In this document: one piece after another, positions 1-13,685 of the stretch | Layout: every line of letters begins with the position of its first letter | Numbering within the stretch: the first letter of the stretch is position 1 | Source: Baylisascaris procyonis | Lineage: Eukaryota > Nematoda > Chromadorea > Rhabditida > Ascarididae | Assembly (NCBI GenBank): GCA_037389465.1 | Contig: JAZARR010000095.1 | Location: forward strand, 2,738,001-2,802,000 | Reading direction: 5' to 3' | DNA length: 64,000 bases | Notes under the pieces: generated by a model | Databases searched by the model: none | Told to the model about the DNA's origin: nothing | The model's input: the letters and a program-made list of their open reading frames with translations, nothing else | Position numbers and translations under genes: made by a program

Positions 1-589
1 ATGAATATTGTATAATTGTTTGTGCCGATCCAACATAGACATTTCTTCCGATAGAAATTTTGTGTTATTTAGAACAACTAAACAGGTTTCACATTTATTG
101 ATTGCTATTTACGATGTTTTCACTGAGAGAAATTTTTTCAACTTCAATAAATCAAATAAATTTCTAAATCAAAAAAAAACGATAAAAAATGATTTATTTC
201 GATGTGTTTCTTTAGATTATAGAAAAGATACTCGAAAATTTGCATTAATATTGCAAGCAGAAAATAATTTTCTTTTTCAACATTTTATAAAAATTTTCAA
301 TTTGTTAAATAATTCTTAAAATGAAACAATGAATACTCTCTATTTTCCTTATTTTTAAATGATAGATTTGTTCTGATTTTGTGTTTGGCCCATTGCCAAA
401 TTTTTGGTTAGCTTATACATTTATATGCGAAAAATTTTGCATAATATGCAATCACTTAATTTTATTCCTCAAAAAATATGCATAATATTATAAATAAAAA
501 ACATTTAAATAAGCATTCAATAATCAACTGTATGCGCAATTACTAATTGACGCATCTACGAGGATGCAGCGTCGAGAAAATTCTTAGAA

Positions 590-1495
590 AATGGACCAAA
601 TTTCAGTAAACGAGAGTCTTTTATTATTAGATGAATTTAGAGAAATATTTGTGAAATTCAATAAATAAGCTTAGATTTAAATTTAAACAATTTCTGAAAT
701 AATTTTTTTTTTATTAATTCAATGATATGATAACAAAAAAAAGCAAGTGAAAACAATTCTTTGATAATGTTGTTTGATGAACGTAGCAGTAAATTTTTTG
801 GCATCATGACAAATTTAGGTACAAAGTTATGCTCTTCAGGTAATGAAAATAATGTCATACGAGTAATTATTGGCAAGTGCTTAGATAGTATTTAGTAATA
901 TACTTGCAGTATTAATGTATACGATGTGATCGTTCAAAAGTTGAAAATAAGCGAATCTTATAAATGTTCAATGAGCTAATAGCTCGATTACCGCAATAGG
1001 CAAAACACTGTATCTGCAAGAGGTGATGAACCAGATTGTGAACTAGGTCGCGACGTAAATGGAACTAATTTTCAGGCGACGGAAATTGAGAATATTGGCA
1101 ACGAAATATGCGATACTACTGAACTACCAAACGGTTACTTTTTCGAGAAAGAATCGAATTTTCAAAATTTATTCATAATATACTAACATTTTATGTGTAA
1201 ATGAAGACTTTTGCAAATAGCATTGATTGCAGTAATGAAAAAAAAATATCGAAAAAATTTCAAATAATTTGGCATTTATTCAATTTTAATTCAATATCTA
1301 TTTTTAGTGTTTCTATTTTAGCGTTCAAATTTTTGAATTAATGCTATAAATAGTAGAGTAGAAATTTCTAAAGAATATTCAATGCTATAGAACGTGATGA
1401 ATGTATTGTCGAAGAGAATATGCCTCACTCGTACTCGGCTCGTATGCTTAGTCATTCTTCTATTTATAACATAGTCGATACGCTAATGAAATGAG
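590..1495 (+). other. Possible exons of an unrecognised gene (weak)
   Basis: Several open stretches on the plus strand look protein-like and have splice-like edges. They are: near 593, MDQISVNESLLLLDEF after TTCTTAG; near 740-870, SENNSLIMLFDERSSKFFG; near 981-1180, a longer stop-free frame rich in D, E, N and G containing SARGDEPDCELGRDV; and near 1393-1493, ERDECIVEENMPHSY then a stop. The local G+C is higher than around. Phases do not join in one clear way and some parts are also open on the minus strand, so no gene is claimed. Confidence 0.25.
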
Positions 1496-1865
1496 CAATT
1501 CACCTTAAAGGAATAATGCAAATTGAAAATTTATTTATTCATTTTTTTTTCATTTTATTTCAATTCTCAAAAATGGGAGGGTCTTAGATTCGCGAAGTTA
1601 AAATTTTTATTTAATTTTTTATTCAACCTCAACTTCGAAAATGAGAAAACGCAAAAAAACTATGTAAATACGAATAGTTAAAAATGGCAAAATATACAAT
1701 AGATTATAACACAACTATGTGACGGAATATATGACAAATTATAACACAAGGGCAAATATACCACAATTGTAATATGCTTTTACACGCTTTACTTCGCTTT
1801 GTGTATTGTACAAAAAATAGTCGAAATTTTAGACAATAATTTTAATTCTTAGAAGGAACTTTTCA

Positions 1866-3055
1866 TCAAGTAGAAATGAGTGCCATATAACAACAATCGT
1901 GAACTTCTGGAATTTCGAATTTCTCAATTATTTTCATTGATTTCCAATCGTTTTCGCTAATACGCAAGAAATATTTAAATTCAATATTTAAATGAGATGC
2001 GAAAGGTGGATTTTTTAAATAAAAATTCTCATTTTTATATTTTCCTGAAGTGGAATTTTCCATTAAACTTGATACAATTCTATTCAAAACTGTTGAAAAT
2101 CGTTTTGTCATTGTATCGCAATTCTACTAGTATTGCCACTCTATCACCTTATTAAGACTCATTTAATTCACCTGCCTGTTTCAAAGGAAATTATTATTAA
2201 AAAAACCTTTCATTGCAGTTTCCATCCTTCCTCTTATAAGTTCACTTGTATTTTTCATTAAAAAAAAAGAAAACTTTTATAATTTAAATAATAAAAAAAT
2301 AGTATATTCGAGAATATAAATATTTCAACTAACAACTCCAAATGCTTCCTTAGAAGATAAATTTCTTTTACATATTAGAAAGCGAATTGCCTTAAAATTT
2401 TGTTCGAAATATACTTGAATTTTTTCAACAATGAATTTTTCAATCATAAATTATATAAAAACAATCCGCGTATAATATCTTAATTTCTCGATGTTAAATA
2501 AATAACAATAGCCGTCATATCGTTAAAAAGTTTTTTAGTTTCTTTGAAGATTTGTTTGAATGTTGGAATAAGAACTAGCCAATAGACCTCCATGAGTGGT
2601 GCTCTCGTTATCTATCAAAAAATCTAGCGATCAGCAAGCACCACTGCAAAAAAAAAATGAACAAAGTGATTACGATATATTAAAAATGACCATTACTGAT
2701 CGAAACTGTTCGAATGTCATAGAAGCATATATCGCTGTGGATAACCCGGACCATTTTCTCATCCAGCATCCACTTCGTATTTCCCATCCATGAATAAAAC
2801 GCAATAGGTTTTTTTAATAATTAAACTTGAAACAATATCAAAATTCTGCATATTTTCAAGCATTAAGGCGAAGTTTTGAAACATTAAATGGTGATAAAAA
2901 CTATTGAAAGCGTATATTTCATAGCCGTTATAACGGTAATTTGTTTTCAATAATGTCGAGGAGAAATGGAAAAGACACAGCGAATTCTCGTTGGGAATTC
3001 TTCTATCATTGACCCAGACCGAGCACGTTTTACAGTATTTCACGAAGCAACGCCT
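1866..3055. other. Open frames on both strands, strand unresolved
   Basis: On the minus strand, 3043-2759 and 2111-1866 are open for 94 and 81 codons (KTCSVWVNDRRIPNEN; HLNIEFKYFLRISEND). On the plus strand, 2596-2793 gives an open frame with NVIEAYIAVDNPDHFLIQ, which faintly resembles the start of a Tudor domain. A further plus frame at about 2945-3089 contains NSSIIDPDRARFTVFHEA. They cannot all be coding. I could not choose a strand. Confidence 0.2.
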
Positions 3056-3294
3056 ATTTCAGTTAACCAGTCTAAACAAGTTCAACAATAACGAGCATGA
3101 AGTGGATTATCATGAATACACATGCTACCTGTTATTGTTCAAGTTATAATTTAGTGCACACCTTTGAACGACACAGTGGAAGGAGTTAGGCAAGAGAGGT
3201 TGGAAGGAGGGGGAGAGGGATAAGGGAGGGAAAAAAGATTGGACGGGGAAGGAAGATGGAAAGATGCGAGGGAGAATGCAATGGTATCACAGGC

Positions 3295-3302
3295 TATAAA
3301 AG
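3295..3302 (+). promoter_or_regulatory. TATAAAAG box after a G/A tract
   Basis: TATAAAAG, preceded by a polypurine tract at about 3171-3270. No supported gene follows. It is one of four similar arrangements in the window. Confidence 0.3.
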
Positions 3303-3490
3303 TACTAGATAAATAAAAGAATACCACCAATTCCGTTCTATTTAAAGTTATACTTGAATTTAAAAGAACTCAAAAATTCTGTTAAAGTAATCAGAATAAC
3401 TAAAAAATAACACGAAAATATACACCACTCGTTTTTTCTGTGAACTATAAAATATTTTATGAGTTAAATATGATAGATAGAATGTAGTCG

Positions 3491-3643
3491 CTAGTGGCGT
3501 CGAAGAGTCATTTTAAGATTTGCGGCAAGGAAAGTGTATAACCCGAATGAGCCTATCCGAAAGTCGCAAATCGGCAGTATAGCGTCAGCCGATTGGGCAT
3601 CGACGATAACAATTTGAGACGTCCCACTGCACACGGCGGTCAT
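3491..3643 (-). CDS. Short ORF of 50 codons in a G+C-rich patch
   Basis: ATG at 3643 to TAG at 3491, starting MTAVCSGTSQIVIVDAQ and ending LKMTLRRH. The 3.48-3.66 kb patch is about half G+C, in contrast to its flanks. The plus strand is also open here for about 40 codons. It may be a small gene, an exon or an old mobile-element fragment; no family was recognised. Confidence 0.25.
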   Translation of the reverse strand: MTAVCSGTSQIVIVDAQSADAILPICDFRIGSFGLYTFLAANLKMTLRRH

Positions 3644-5226
3644 TGTACTTGCAATATTGCTTTACTTTTATACAACTTTGGACTCACTAGTATCAGTTTC
3701 TTATTAAATGGACCAGTAATAAAAGTAATGAAAAATGAAGATGAAAAGTTATCGGGTATCACAAAATGATATTTGTTGTGACAAGTTTTTTTTCCGAATA
3801 TATCATAACATAAAAAGTTTTACTTGTCAATTGTCGATCTTAAAGTTATAGATTATTATTTTCATTCACTATAAGAAGCGTTTGTTGAGAATAGATATTT
3901 GTTGTTAAATCTACAAATATGCTTCTAATGGGCATTTCACATAAACCGCGCTCGTTCGAATTAGTTTTACGCTCTAAAAATAGAAAAAAAGAAACGAAAA
4001 AAATTAGAAGAAAAAAATTCAACTTGAAAATCAGCTTTCCTTTCAACTTAAGAGCGAAAAAACTTCACGGAAATAAATTGCAATGAATAATTAAATTCAG
4101 TACGCCTTGCCATATTGCCTACGTATTAGCCATCTATATATAATTAAAATTTATTGCATAATATATTCAATAAATACACTCTATATTTTATATAAAATTT
4201 ATTTTAAAAAAATTGTACACTAAAAAGCCTACCCATTAAGGTTTCCCAAGGTTAAGTGGTCCTAGACCCCTACTTACCTTCAGAAGTAATCCATCAATGC
4301 ATAAATACTTAAATATTTTATCTAACAAAATTGATATTCAAATAATCAAATCGAGGAAAATTTTAATAAATGAAGAGAAATCTTTGTGCATTACACACAA
4401 CACTAAAAAGCATTAAAATCTAGGTGTACCTTAGAGACACACGTATATCGTTCGATTATGAAAATCGCTATGTCTGCCATCAAGCATAGAAAAATCGATT
4501 CTGCAGTAATGCCTCACAAATAAAGTAGATGGATGCTATGTTGCAATAAGAGAATAGAATTCATTCAAATAATTCATAACTCTCCAATCTTAATACTTAG
4601 AAGAAAATTTATAATCTTTTTTTTTTTTAAATAATAAAGAATGCGCTATTTTCTCCAACGAATTAAAGAATTAAATAAGTAATAAGAGAAATAAAAGTGA
4701 TATACAATATGATGTGAAAAAATTCTGAAAGTCCTCTCAATCGACGACATATTTCAAGAGTTGTTTGAGAAGGGTTATTTCTATTGGAAATTCTTTCTAT
4801 AGAAATCAGCGATAAAAAAAAACCACTTTTCTCGAGGTCATTCTGATTCCTCACGTTTCACTTCAGCATTAAAGTACATTTCAAAAAAAAAAAAAAAAAA
4901 AAATTCTCTCTATGAAGAACGAAAAGAAACATGGAGAAAGGAAATGTTTTGAAAAAAAAATCTAATGGATTTTCTCGAGCTCAAACTTTCATCTATTTTA
5001 TATGAAATCATTTGATATAGAAAAGGAATAATATCATATTCTTTTTTTTTTAATTGAAATTAATGAAAAAAATTCATATATCAGGTTCGAGTGTTTGCAT
5101 AATAACTCTATTATTCATTTCTTCTAAAACAGAAGAACAGAGAATGCAAAGAGGAGGGAGAAGGAATCAAAGCGAAGGGGGAGTAGCAAGAGAGATGATT
5201 CGCTAGGGCATAGTGCCCATACTGTC

Positions 5227-5236
5227 TATAAAAAGC
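5227..5236 (+). promoter_or_regulatory. TATAAAAAGC box after a G/A tract
   Basis: A strong TATA consensus in a GC-containing context, 30-90 bp after a purine tract (5133-5200). It is followed by a short non-repetitive, moderately G+C region to about 5900 in which no firm gene is seen. Confidence 0.35.
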
Positions 5237-7480
5237 GGCGAGGTGTTCATTCAATGGAATAGAATAGAACACAACAACAAGACGACGAATAGTGTTGGAA
5301 TTTGTGTGTGATCGCGCAAACTGGCGAACCGGTTTCCATCAAACTATGCTCTCGGAAAATTGTTGAAGAAGAATGAGATCACCATACGATTAGCGATTGC
5401 CTACCTGCTCTCCAAAATACGCACTAATCCATGCCCATTTTTGCACTATATCTTATGTTCATTCCATATTTCTCTCTCTCTTATGTTGCAACTGCAGCTT
5501 CATGAATCATAACTTTAGAGCTTCTTAGATCACGACGAATATCCCTATCGAGGAGGCAACAATCAACCATTCCGTTCTTCTAGTTGTTTCTTAGGATAGC
5601 TAATGCTAATAGAACTCGTTGTAGTTAAAGCTACTGCACTTGAGATCCCACAGCTGTAGTTGCAGTGCTACACCTACAGCTCAAACTCATTTTGATGACG
5701 TCGACTGATACAAAAGAATGGGTTGACACTCGTATCGGATCAATTACCTCGTATTGTGCAGTTGCAGACTCAGGAACAAAAGCTTTCATCCCTAATTCCC
5801 CTCCCCATAGTTATACAGTTTTGATCCGCTCGGAGTTGACTCTATGGCACCTTCTTTGTGCCCCAGAATCACCTAGTAGGGGGGCGTTTTGATTATTTTC
5901 TTTTCATACAAATAATCGCCCATCTAACGGTTGAATCAACAGCTCTCGTCGCTTGGTTGCTATGGCAACGCATAATTTTTGTTTACTTCTAATGCATGAA
6001 TTCGCAAATGTGTTTCATTCACTCATCTGGAAGGCATATAGGTGATAGCGAAATGTTTACTTTCGAAAGACATCGATTCATGAGAAATATTTTTATTAAT
6101 ACTGGTTTAATTGTTTTCGAGTTTTTTAAATCGGACTTAATTTTCGATCAGTGGATATGTTTACATCGTTTATCCAGAAAGTATAAGAAGGGACTGAATG
6201 TGAAGGGAGGGACGGTGTGAGAGGGATACGTATTTCACTCTAAAATAATCTGTTGAAAGACATAAGCTGATCTTGCTCAACAATTCTAAAAAAAATAAGT
6301 AGAAAACCACACGTTACTGAATGAATTTTATTCCCGTCATGCTTGGCAAGTGTTCAAAAGTCCTGCAGATTTCTTTATCTAGATAAGTAAGGTGATGTCA
6401 TACGTTTATGTCTATGAGCATCTGTATATCTATGACTAACTGTTTCACTGAGTGAACCGGTAAGGCTACAATGACGAAATATGACAGCTAAAAAGTACTA
6501 TTTAGGACCACCTAATGTGCCGCCTTTAAAATACTAATTACCTATTTCAACTCTAAAATGAGTTATGAGTATTCATCGAAGCCAAAAATGTGCCTATATT
6601 TCGTACCGGTTGAATTTTGGTTTTATACCTAAAAAAATCAAAGAAAAACCACTTCATTTGGAACAATTGTGTACGCATCATGGTTAGATCAGTTAAACTT
6701 CAGCTGCGCTATTTTGCATATTTCATTTTCTCGGTAATTTATGAAAGCGGTTGGTTAGAAGAGCGAAATGCAAAGGTGCATATATTTCTAGCTCTTCTCG
6801 CACGTAGATTAAATCATAGCAGTTTCTATTAACTTTTTTCCTGGCAGCATTTGAATGTGCTTACACATTCGGTTTTTACAGTATCTATTCTACAGTAACA
6901 AACGAGATAGATAAAATCCCATGAAAAATCTTGTCGATGTGTGCAAATGAATATAATGCTTTAAGAATCGAAAATAAAAAATCTCAGAAATCGAAAGATG
7001 AGAGATTTGAAGACAATTTAATTCTCAACAAAATTCCATTACTCAAGGATGTTTTAATAGCTTCACCGTAGATTATTTATGACGTCATTGTGCAAAAAAA
7101 AAAGAACATTTCCAATTTTTTCTTATAAAATTTGAAGTCGAAGACCTTCCATGCAGTTAGTAGAAGATTTCCATGTTTTCCTCGCTCCTCAGAGTACCTC
7201 GAAAAACAATTTTCGGCTTATGAACTTATAAAGTAATTGTGACATATCGTCCGCTTAGCATTACTGCTACAACATTTCTGATCAATACAACCATTAAAGT
7301 GCTGACGTTCATTCGACGAAAGTGCAATTGTCTTATTGCGACGAATTGAGCGTTACTAAAGTATTGTGGGATCAATGAAGAACCCGATGGGGAGTAAGTG
7401 TGTGAAGGACGCAAATGCATACATATGACGACACGATACGACAAACAACAACAGACAACAACACAACTCATCAATAATAC

Positions 7481-7573
7481 TATAAAAAGATACCATATGG
7501 GGGTGTTGGATGCGTATCGATGGTGAGCAGACGAAAACAGAAAGAGCACAAAAATGGAATAGGAAAATTGCAG
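7481..7573 (+). promoter_or_regulatory. TATAAAAAGA box with a possible first exon
   Basis: TATAAAAAGA at 7481-7490, then ATG at 7520 and 18 codons (MVSRRKQKEHKNGIGKLQ) ending at the canonical donor CAG/GTGAGG at 7573. No following exon was identified, so the gene is not established. Confidence 0.2.
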
Positions 7574-10500
7574 GTGAGGGCATCGTTGCTCGCGAGTGCC
7601 TTTGTCGCTTCTTTTTTTTTTCGCTTCTCCCGTTTCAACACCGCTTCTGATGACCTTCGAATTTCACCTGCCAGCGGAGGTGCAAAATATTTTGACTATT
7701 GAACGATGGATAGTAAATAGTTGTTTGTAAGATTCGAATGATAGCCGATCAGCACACCACGGTAAGTGGGAATGGAGAGGAAGGAGAGGGATTGGGGGAT
7801 CGACTTCTTTTAGGTAGTTCACACATTACGAGGGGCGATCAAATTTTTCCCATCGTAACTATCGAATCATTCGAGTTTCACAACAAACCTAATGAAGAAA
7901 GATCAACTGCAATGGCAATCTATGACCTCAAATAGTGATCCTCTTCTCGTACTGAAAATTGTTAGTTCTTTCTATGATAGGTCTTCAGTGATTATTAAGA
8001 AAGTATATGCAATAAATGAGGGTTACAATGGCGGCATAACATTGCACTTATAAAGAAATGAAACGCTGAAGTAGTTCCAGTGGTAAACTAGGTACTCAAT
8101 AACCCTCCGCCCTCGCTCTTACCCCCTCCCATATCCTCCCATCTCCAAACATCCTTTCTCCTTTGTCATCATCCATGAGTACTCAAACTGAACAGTGTTT
8201 ACATGCTACACATGCCCTCTGAATTAAGGAGCGGATTTTACACAAAATGAATAGCAAATCCTTTCTATGATTGCAATAGGCGGCAGTATGTTTAATAATG
8301 ATCACATAGTCATGAACAAATAACTGCTAATGAAAAAAAAAATGGAAAATTTCTCAAAGACTCGAGAAAAAAAAAGATTTTTCATCAGAAAAAAAGATGG
8401 AAAATTTTGTGAATGACGGACTGAATACAATCTTGCAAAAGTATTGCGATGAAGCGAATATTTCCCATGAATAAGGCCAATTGAAATCAATGAATTCGGG
8501 GGTATTAACTACATTAATAATCGAATTTTATGATGGTCATTTTATTGTTTATTCTTTCAGATAACTTCTATTATATCGAATCAAATTGATTGCACAGTTA
8601 ATGATGGATTAAATTGAAGAAAAAGTGGGAACGAGAAAAAGAGAGAATTTAAGAGGCAGTAATATATAAGCGTAAATTCGAAGAGTCATGTTGTTGAGCT
8701 GTTCCACTATGTGAATGCATCGAATACAATTACCTTCGTATAATCACGTCGTACTTAATTTCCGGTTGTAAAACACCAAAATTTCATCGATTTCGGCACA
8801 ATTTTTCTACATCGATTTTTTTTGAAAATTCATAGAAAATCTTTCGTAAAGAATTTCTTCAAAAATATATTAAATTTGCAAACCAAAAAAAGATGGAAAC
8901 TATCCACTTGAAGTATTTTATTGACTGCTTTCTCTTGAAAGATGAAGCAGCATTTTTCTCATGATGAATTTTACTTACATCGGCTTCAAACTACAAAAAT
9001 TGCCTAAATTTTGACAAAAATTCCATTAAAAACAAATGGAAATTTCAGTACAAATCACTACAAATTTTAGTAAAAATAAGCCTTTTCTGGAATAAAATAT
9101 GATCCATATATCAAGAGGCTGCTTTAGCAATGAATATTACTCATATTTTGCCGGCATCAGTGTCAAAACAAACTTTTTTAGTTCCACGTTAAAGCTTTTC
9201 GGCAATCTCTCAATGGCTAATGACTGGCTAACTTACCATTAGATGAACGAAATCGAACCAAAATATATGGAACACAATATCTATGCACGAACAATTCTAT
9301 TTACGCAAAAGTAACTGTTATTTAAGTAATATTAACGTTATTTCTTCAATAGTGAATAATGATTTATCTATTTTTGATTATTTATGATGAATAATTAATA
9401 AAAACAAATAAACAAATAAGTGAATAAATATGTAAATTTCCACAATAATAATTTACGTGTAGTAAATATCTTCAAAGGTGGACTATGAATTTGCATACAA
9501 AAATGATTGAAACAATTTCCTTTAAATACTTATAAAATAATATAATATACTAAAATATTTTTCACCTATTTAAAGTATACTGACATTTTGGAGTGCGAGT
9601 CAAACATTGAATACTATAGGGCGTAAATATTATGCAAAGTTTTGGGCATGAATGCAGCGACGGACAGAGCAATTAACCTATTTTTGGAGAGTCGCCATTC
9701 CGATGCATTCGGCCAGCCATACGGCACTCTTTTGACCATAATATCGGAAAGGTACCTCCACAACAAATATAAAGCGCATACCGGAAATTCGATTTTTTTT
9801 TAAACCATATCGATGCTCTAAAGTTGTATTATTAGAATACTTCTAGATAATTGAATTTCCATATGTCGATGAATAGAAACAAAAGTGAGTACATTATTTG
9901 TCATATAAGACGTGATGCTTTTAAGCGAAAACTTATAAATATGAGCGTCATCTGTCGTCATTCAATTATTAAAATTGATTAAGCTACAAATAATACTGAA
10001 GGGCCTAACTCAGAAAGATACAGTTAATAAAAGGATTGATTAGAGCCTATTTGTTTTGAAAAAAGTCAAATTGTGATTGAATCTTTTCGTGCCGTTATTT
10101 CATTATGAATAAAAATAAATATTTAAATGCATAGTGAAAGCTGGATGTCAATTCGTAATTCGATCGGGAAACAATGACTATCACGACGAATAATCGGAAA
10201 TGGTGGCATATTTCATAAAGGATAGGCGATATTATCTCCTATTTGTTCGACGATCGTATAATTTTAAGGTACGCAGATATGTGTGGTGCACCTCATCAAC
10301 GATCTCATAGCTCTATGTCAGTGTATTTTCTAGCATGTCTTTCTTTTTTGTCCCTCTCCTTATACGTTATTTCTCACTATAAAATATCAAAGCATTAATT
10401 TAAGTTATAAATATTACAAAAATAATCTTTTAATTTCAAAATTCCTCTTAAATATTTCAATATAATTAAATCATAAAATTTTTAGCACTTTTTTCAATTA

Positions 10501-10778
10501 ATTATTTCAGTATTATTATATGATCAAAAATCAAAGATGAATTGCAGAAAAGTTATCCTTCTTTCATAATTGAAAATTTCACTTAGAAAAATTTTTTTTG
10601 CTATCCTTTTTCATGTTTGAATCATTCGCTCTGTACTTAGTGGTGAAGAAGTATTTGAAGATGAGCAATGTGACTAATACCAAGAATTATGCTCTATACA
10701 TCAAGACATGAAGAAGGCACAATTAGATTTCGTTTTCTTTACTTGATTAGCACTTAACAGGAAAATAAATAGAAAATG

Positions 10779-10887
10779 GATAAACAAATAAATAAACAAA
10801 TAAATAAACAAATAAATAAGTAAACAAATAAATTAATAAACAAACAAATAAATAAATGAACAAATAAACAAATGAATAAATAAACAG
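10779..10887 (+). repeat. AAAT/AAAC tetranucleotide repeat
   Basis: About 109 bp of interrupted AAATAAAC-type units with occasional G. A simple repeat in noncoding DNA. Confidence 0.9.
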
Positions 10888-12313
10888 TTGCTTTTCATAT
10901 ATGATACTACCGCATGTAAAAATTCACATCTATAACAAAGGCAATCATGAACTCGCTGAAGTACTTTACAGATAGATATAAAGACAACTTTAATAAACGA
11001 ACAACCCATTGGATAGTTAAGACGAGTGCAACAAAAGTTTCATAATATCCTCAGATCTTCGTCACTTTTTCATTACTACTTCAAATTTTAAACTCAAATC
11101 GACTTGCTCATATTACTGTGGTTCATTTAACTGAAGAAAAATTGCAGAAGTCTGTCGATGGTGCTATGAACGACACTGACAGACACAATGACAGACATTA
11201 AGACTATTGAAAGATGTAACAAAGGTGAGTGAAAAGAGTGAACTCTTTCCACGACAAGGTGTCATCTCAGCCCTATCCATATGACATATAGATTGGTATC
11301 TGTCAGACAACCATGCCGCCGTCACCTATTTGTGACTGTCCATCACCAGCATAACACTTAGCAAGTCATCTCAGCTATATCAGTGTTAATGCATATCCCT
11401 ATCAAGAAACTTTTATGCAAACACTCCTTCGTTCATTTGCTCTATTGCAGATCAAAATACAAATTTTGAGGGGGGGGAGGGAGGGGGTGCTTGGAATAAA
11501 TTGTTTAATTGAGGTGAGCGGAATCCTAGATCAGTCTTGGAAACATGTTGCAGGGTTGACTTAGAAGATATTTATAGACTATTTCTAAACAATTTAAATA
11601 TCTTAAAGCGTATTAAATAACAGAACTAATTCAATTTAATCAACACTATGTAATTCGTATTAAATAATACAAAAATAAATAAATAAATAATAGAAATATG
11701 AAACAATACGATAAATAACAGAAAACAAATTGAAAAATAATGTGAAATAATTTTTTAAATAGAATGAAAAATTTACTAAACAATATAAAGGAAATAATAC
11801 TGTATCATTTAAAAGTTCATGAAACGTACGAGCAACTTCAAGTGTAAAAAATGCTTTTCCACCGGAATATAGAGGTGCATTAAATGAAGAATAAGATCAA
11901 ATTTCATAAGAATGTTATAACTCTAACACTTATATAGACATAGATCCTTGAAATATCCAATTCAGTCTTACTTACTTTTCCCAACAGCCTATAGTTAAAC
12001 GACGCAGCAGAAAAATCAACGAGGCTTTTAAATGTTTCAATTTAGAAGCTTAAAGAACCATCAATAAAATTCATCAATTCAAAAACTTTTAATTCGTAGA
12101 AATTAAAGTGCAACAAGAGTTGTCCGAGATGCTTTCAAGAATTAAATTGAAGATGTCCCTAGCTGCTAGAGTGGTTGGGAGGGGGAAAAGGGAGAGGGAA
12201 GAAGAGTTTTGCCAATGAAACCAGGGCGCGTCCTTCTGACCTCAAAAGTGAGCAAAATATATGATGTAAGAGTTTGTGGCCTTTTCAAACGACCACTTAC
12301 TATTTTTGGTGCC

Positions 12314-12320
12314 TATAAAA
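12314..12320 (+). promoter_or_regulatory. TATAAAA box after a G/A tract
   Basis: TATAAAA about 110 bp after the polypurine stretch at 12170-12205. No supported gene downstream. Confidence 0.25.
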
Positions 12321-12830
12321 TCGAGACAAGAGTATGTAGTATGATGGCCGTGAATTCATAAGCTATACATAGCTAACATGTACCGCCCCACTGATCGAAA
12401 TGAGTGTGCATAAATTTGCATAATAGCACATGATTGATGGATACGTCACCATGTCGTGCCAATTCACCTCTCTTATTATAATTCATATTTATGCGTCTCG
12501 ATGATCAACAGTTGTCCACTCTGTTGACCACCTTTAATGCTTCTGTGAAATGAATGAAATCATCGTTACGATTTCCAAAATCATCACTACCATAACTAAT
12601 GCCAGAATGATACAGCTCCTACTGCGTTACTACAATACTACATAACCACTACTTCACCATAAATTCCTTAATGACTTCAACAGGTACCATATTCTAATGA
12701 TTTTCTGCGATCATAATAGCATACAGAAATGTGGTATGAATGAAACTTCATGGTTGAATTCCATAGAACTCAACTGTATGAACGGAATGGAACATAACAA
12801 AGCGAATAATTTGGAAAGTCTGCCAAACGT

Positions 12831-12874
12831 ATAGCCACAATAAGCATTTTGCATATAGCCACAGTAAGCATTTT
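12831..12874 (+). repeat. Two-copy tandem repeat, period 24
   Basis: Two copies of ATAGCCACARTAAGCATTTT, one base different, 24 bp apart. No coding content. Confidence 0.75.
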
Positions 12875-13657
12875 ACAATGTTGTCTCATGAAGACGATTT
12901 CGAGAGTCGAAGTTGTTCATTGCAAGAGCATATACTTTCTGAGTGAATGAGTCAACGAAGAATTTTCAACTCAAAAAAGGTGATCCAAAGGATGGAAAGG
13001 AACTAGAGTGAATATGTCGCTTTTGCCGGACAGTAGTCATTTAATTGAAAGTAGTAACAACGCAATCAGCACAGAAAGCGGTTTTCAACTTTTGAAAGGT
13101 ATTCGCCGACTTTTTTTTCCTTCTGCTTTGATTCATTACTAAATAAAGAGGATAGGAAGGAGGAAGGGAAGATAAGATGTTCAAAAGAACTAGCAAATAG
13201 AGAAAGGGATATAATGCATTCTGAAAAAGAGTGAGAGACAAGGAAGGGGAGGGGAATAAAAGATAGTCAGAGAAGGTGAGAGTTCAACATTTCGCTTCTT
13301 CCGAGAGGGACAACGTTATATTTCGCAGCGTGTTGCTCATTGCCTCAGTTTCTTGTATATTGAAAGGAGGCTTAATCGAATATAAGGACCTTGTGAAATT
13401 TGTGAAATTTTATTGAAATTCTAATAAGGAAGCGAATCATTAATCAGCGACATGGTAGATACGGTACATATTACAGTAATACAATTCATATATGAATAGC
13501 TGCAAAAGAGCATTAGGAAATAATGCGATTTTATATTATTAGTTCGGCGATGAAAATTACAAAGTACCGTAATCATATTATATACCATAAAAAAGCGGAT
13601 CTTCATTGATTGTACTAAATCTTTTGATTGGATTCACTCAATTTACTTAGATCTTCC

Positions 13658-13663
13658 TTTATT
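13658..13663 (-). terminator. Poly(A) signal after the unrecognised gene
   Basis: AATAAA on the minus strand, 23 nt downstream of the proposed TAA stop at 13686-13688. The tight spacing supports both the stop and the strand. Confidence 0.5.
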
Positions 13664-13685
13664 TTTCCTGAAACTTTTCAGAACA

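Larger units (their letters stand above)
3644..13657. other. 10 kb with no supported gene
   Basis: AT-rich DNA with the TATA-like boxes and repeats listed separately, G/A or C/T tracts near 5150, 7770, 8110, 11470, 12180 and 13225, and short frames only. 5665-5892 (TKEWVDTRIGSITSYC) and about 10275-10400 (YADMCGAPHQRSHSSM) are mildly protein-like, but no family or splice pattern supports them. Confidence 0.5.
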
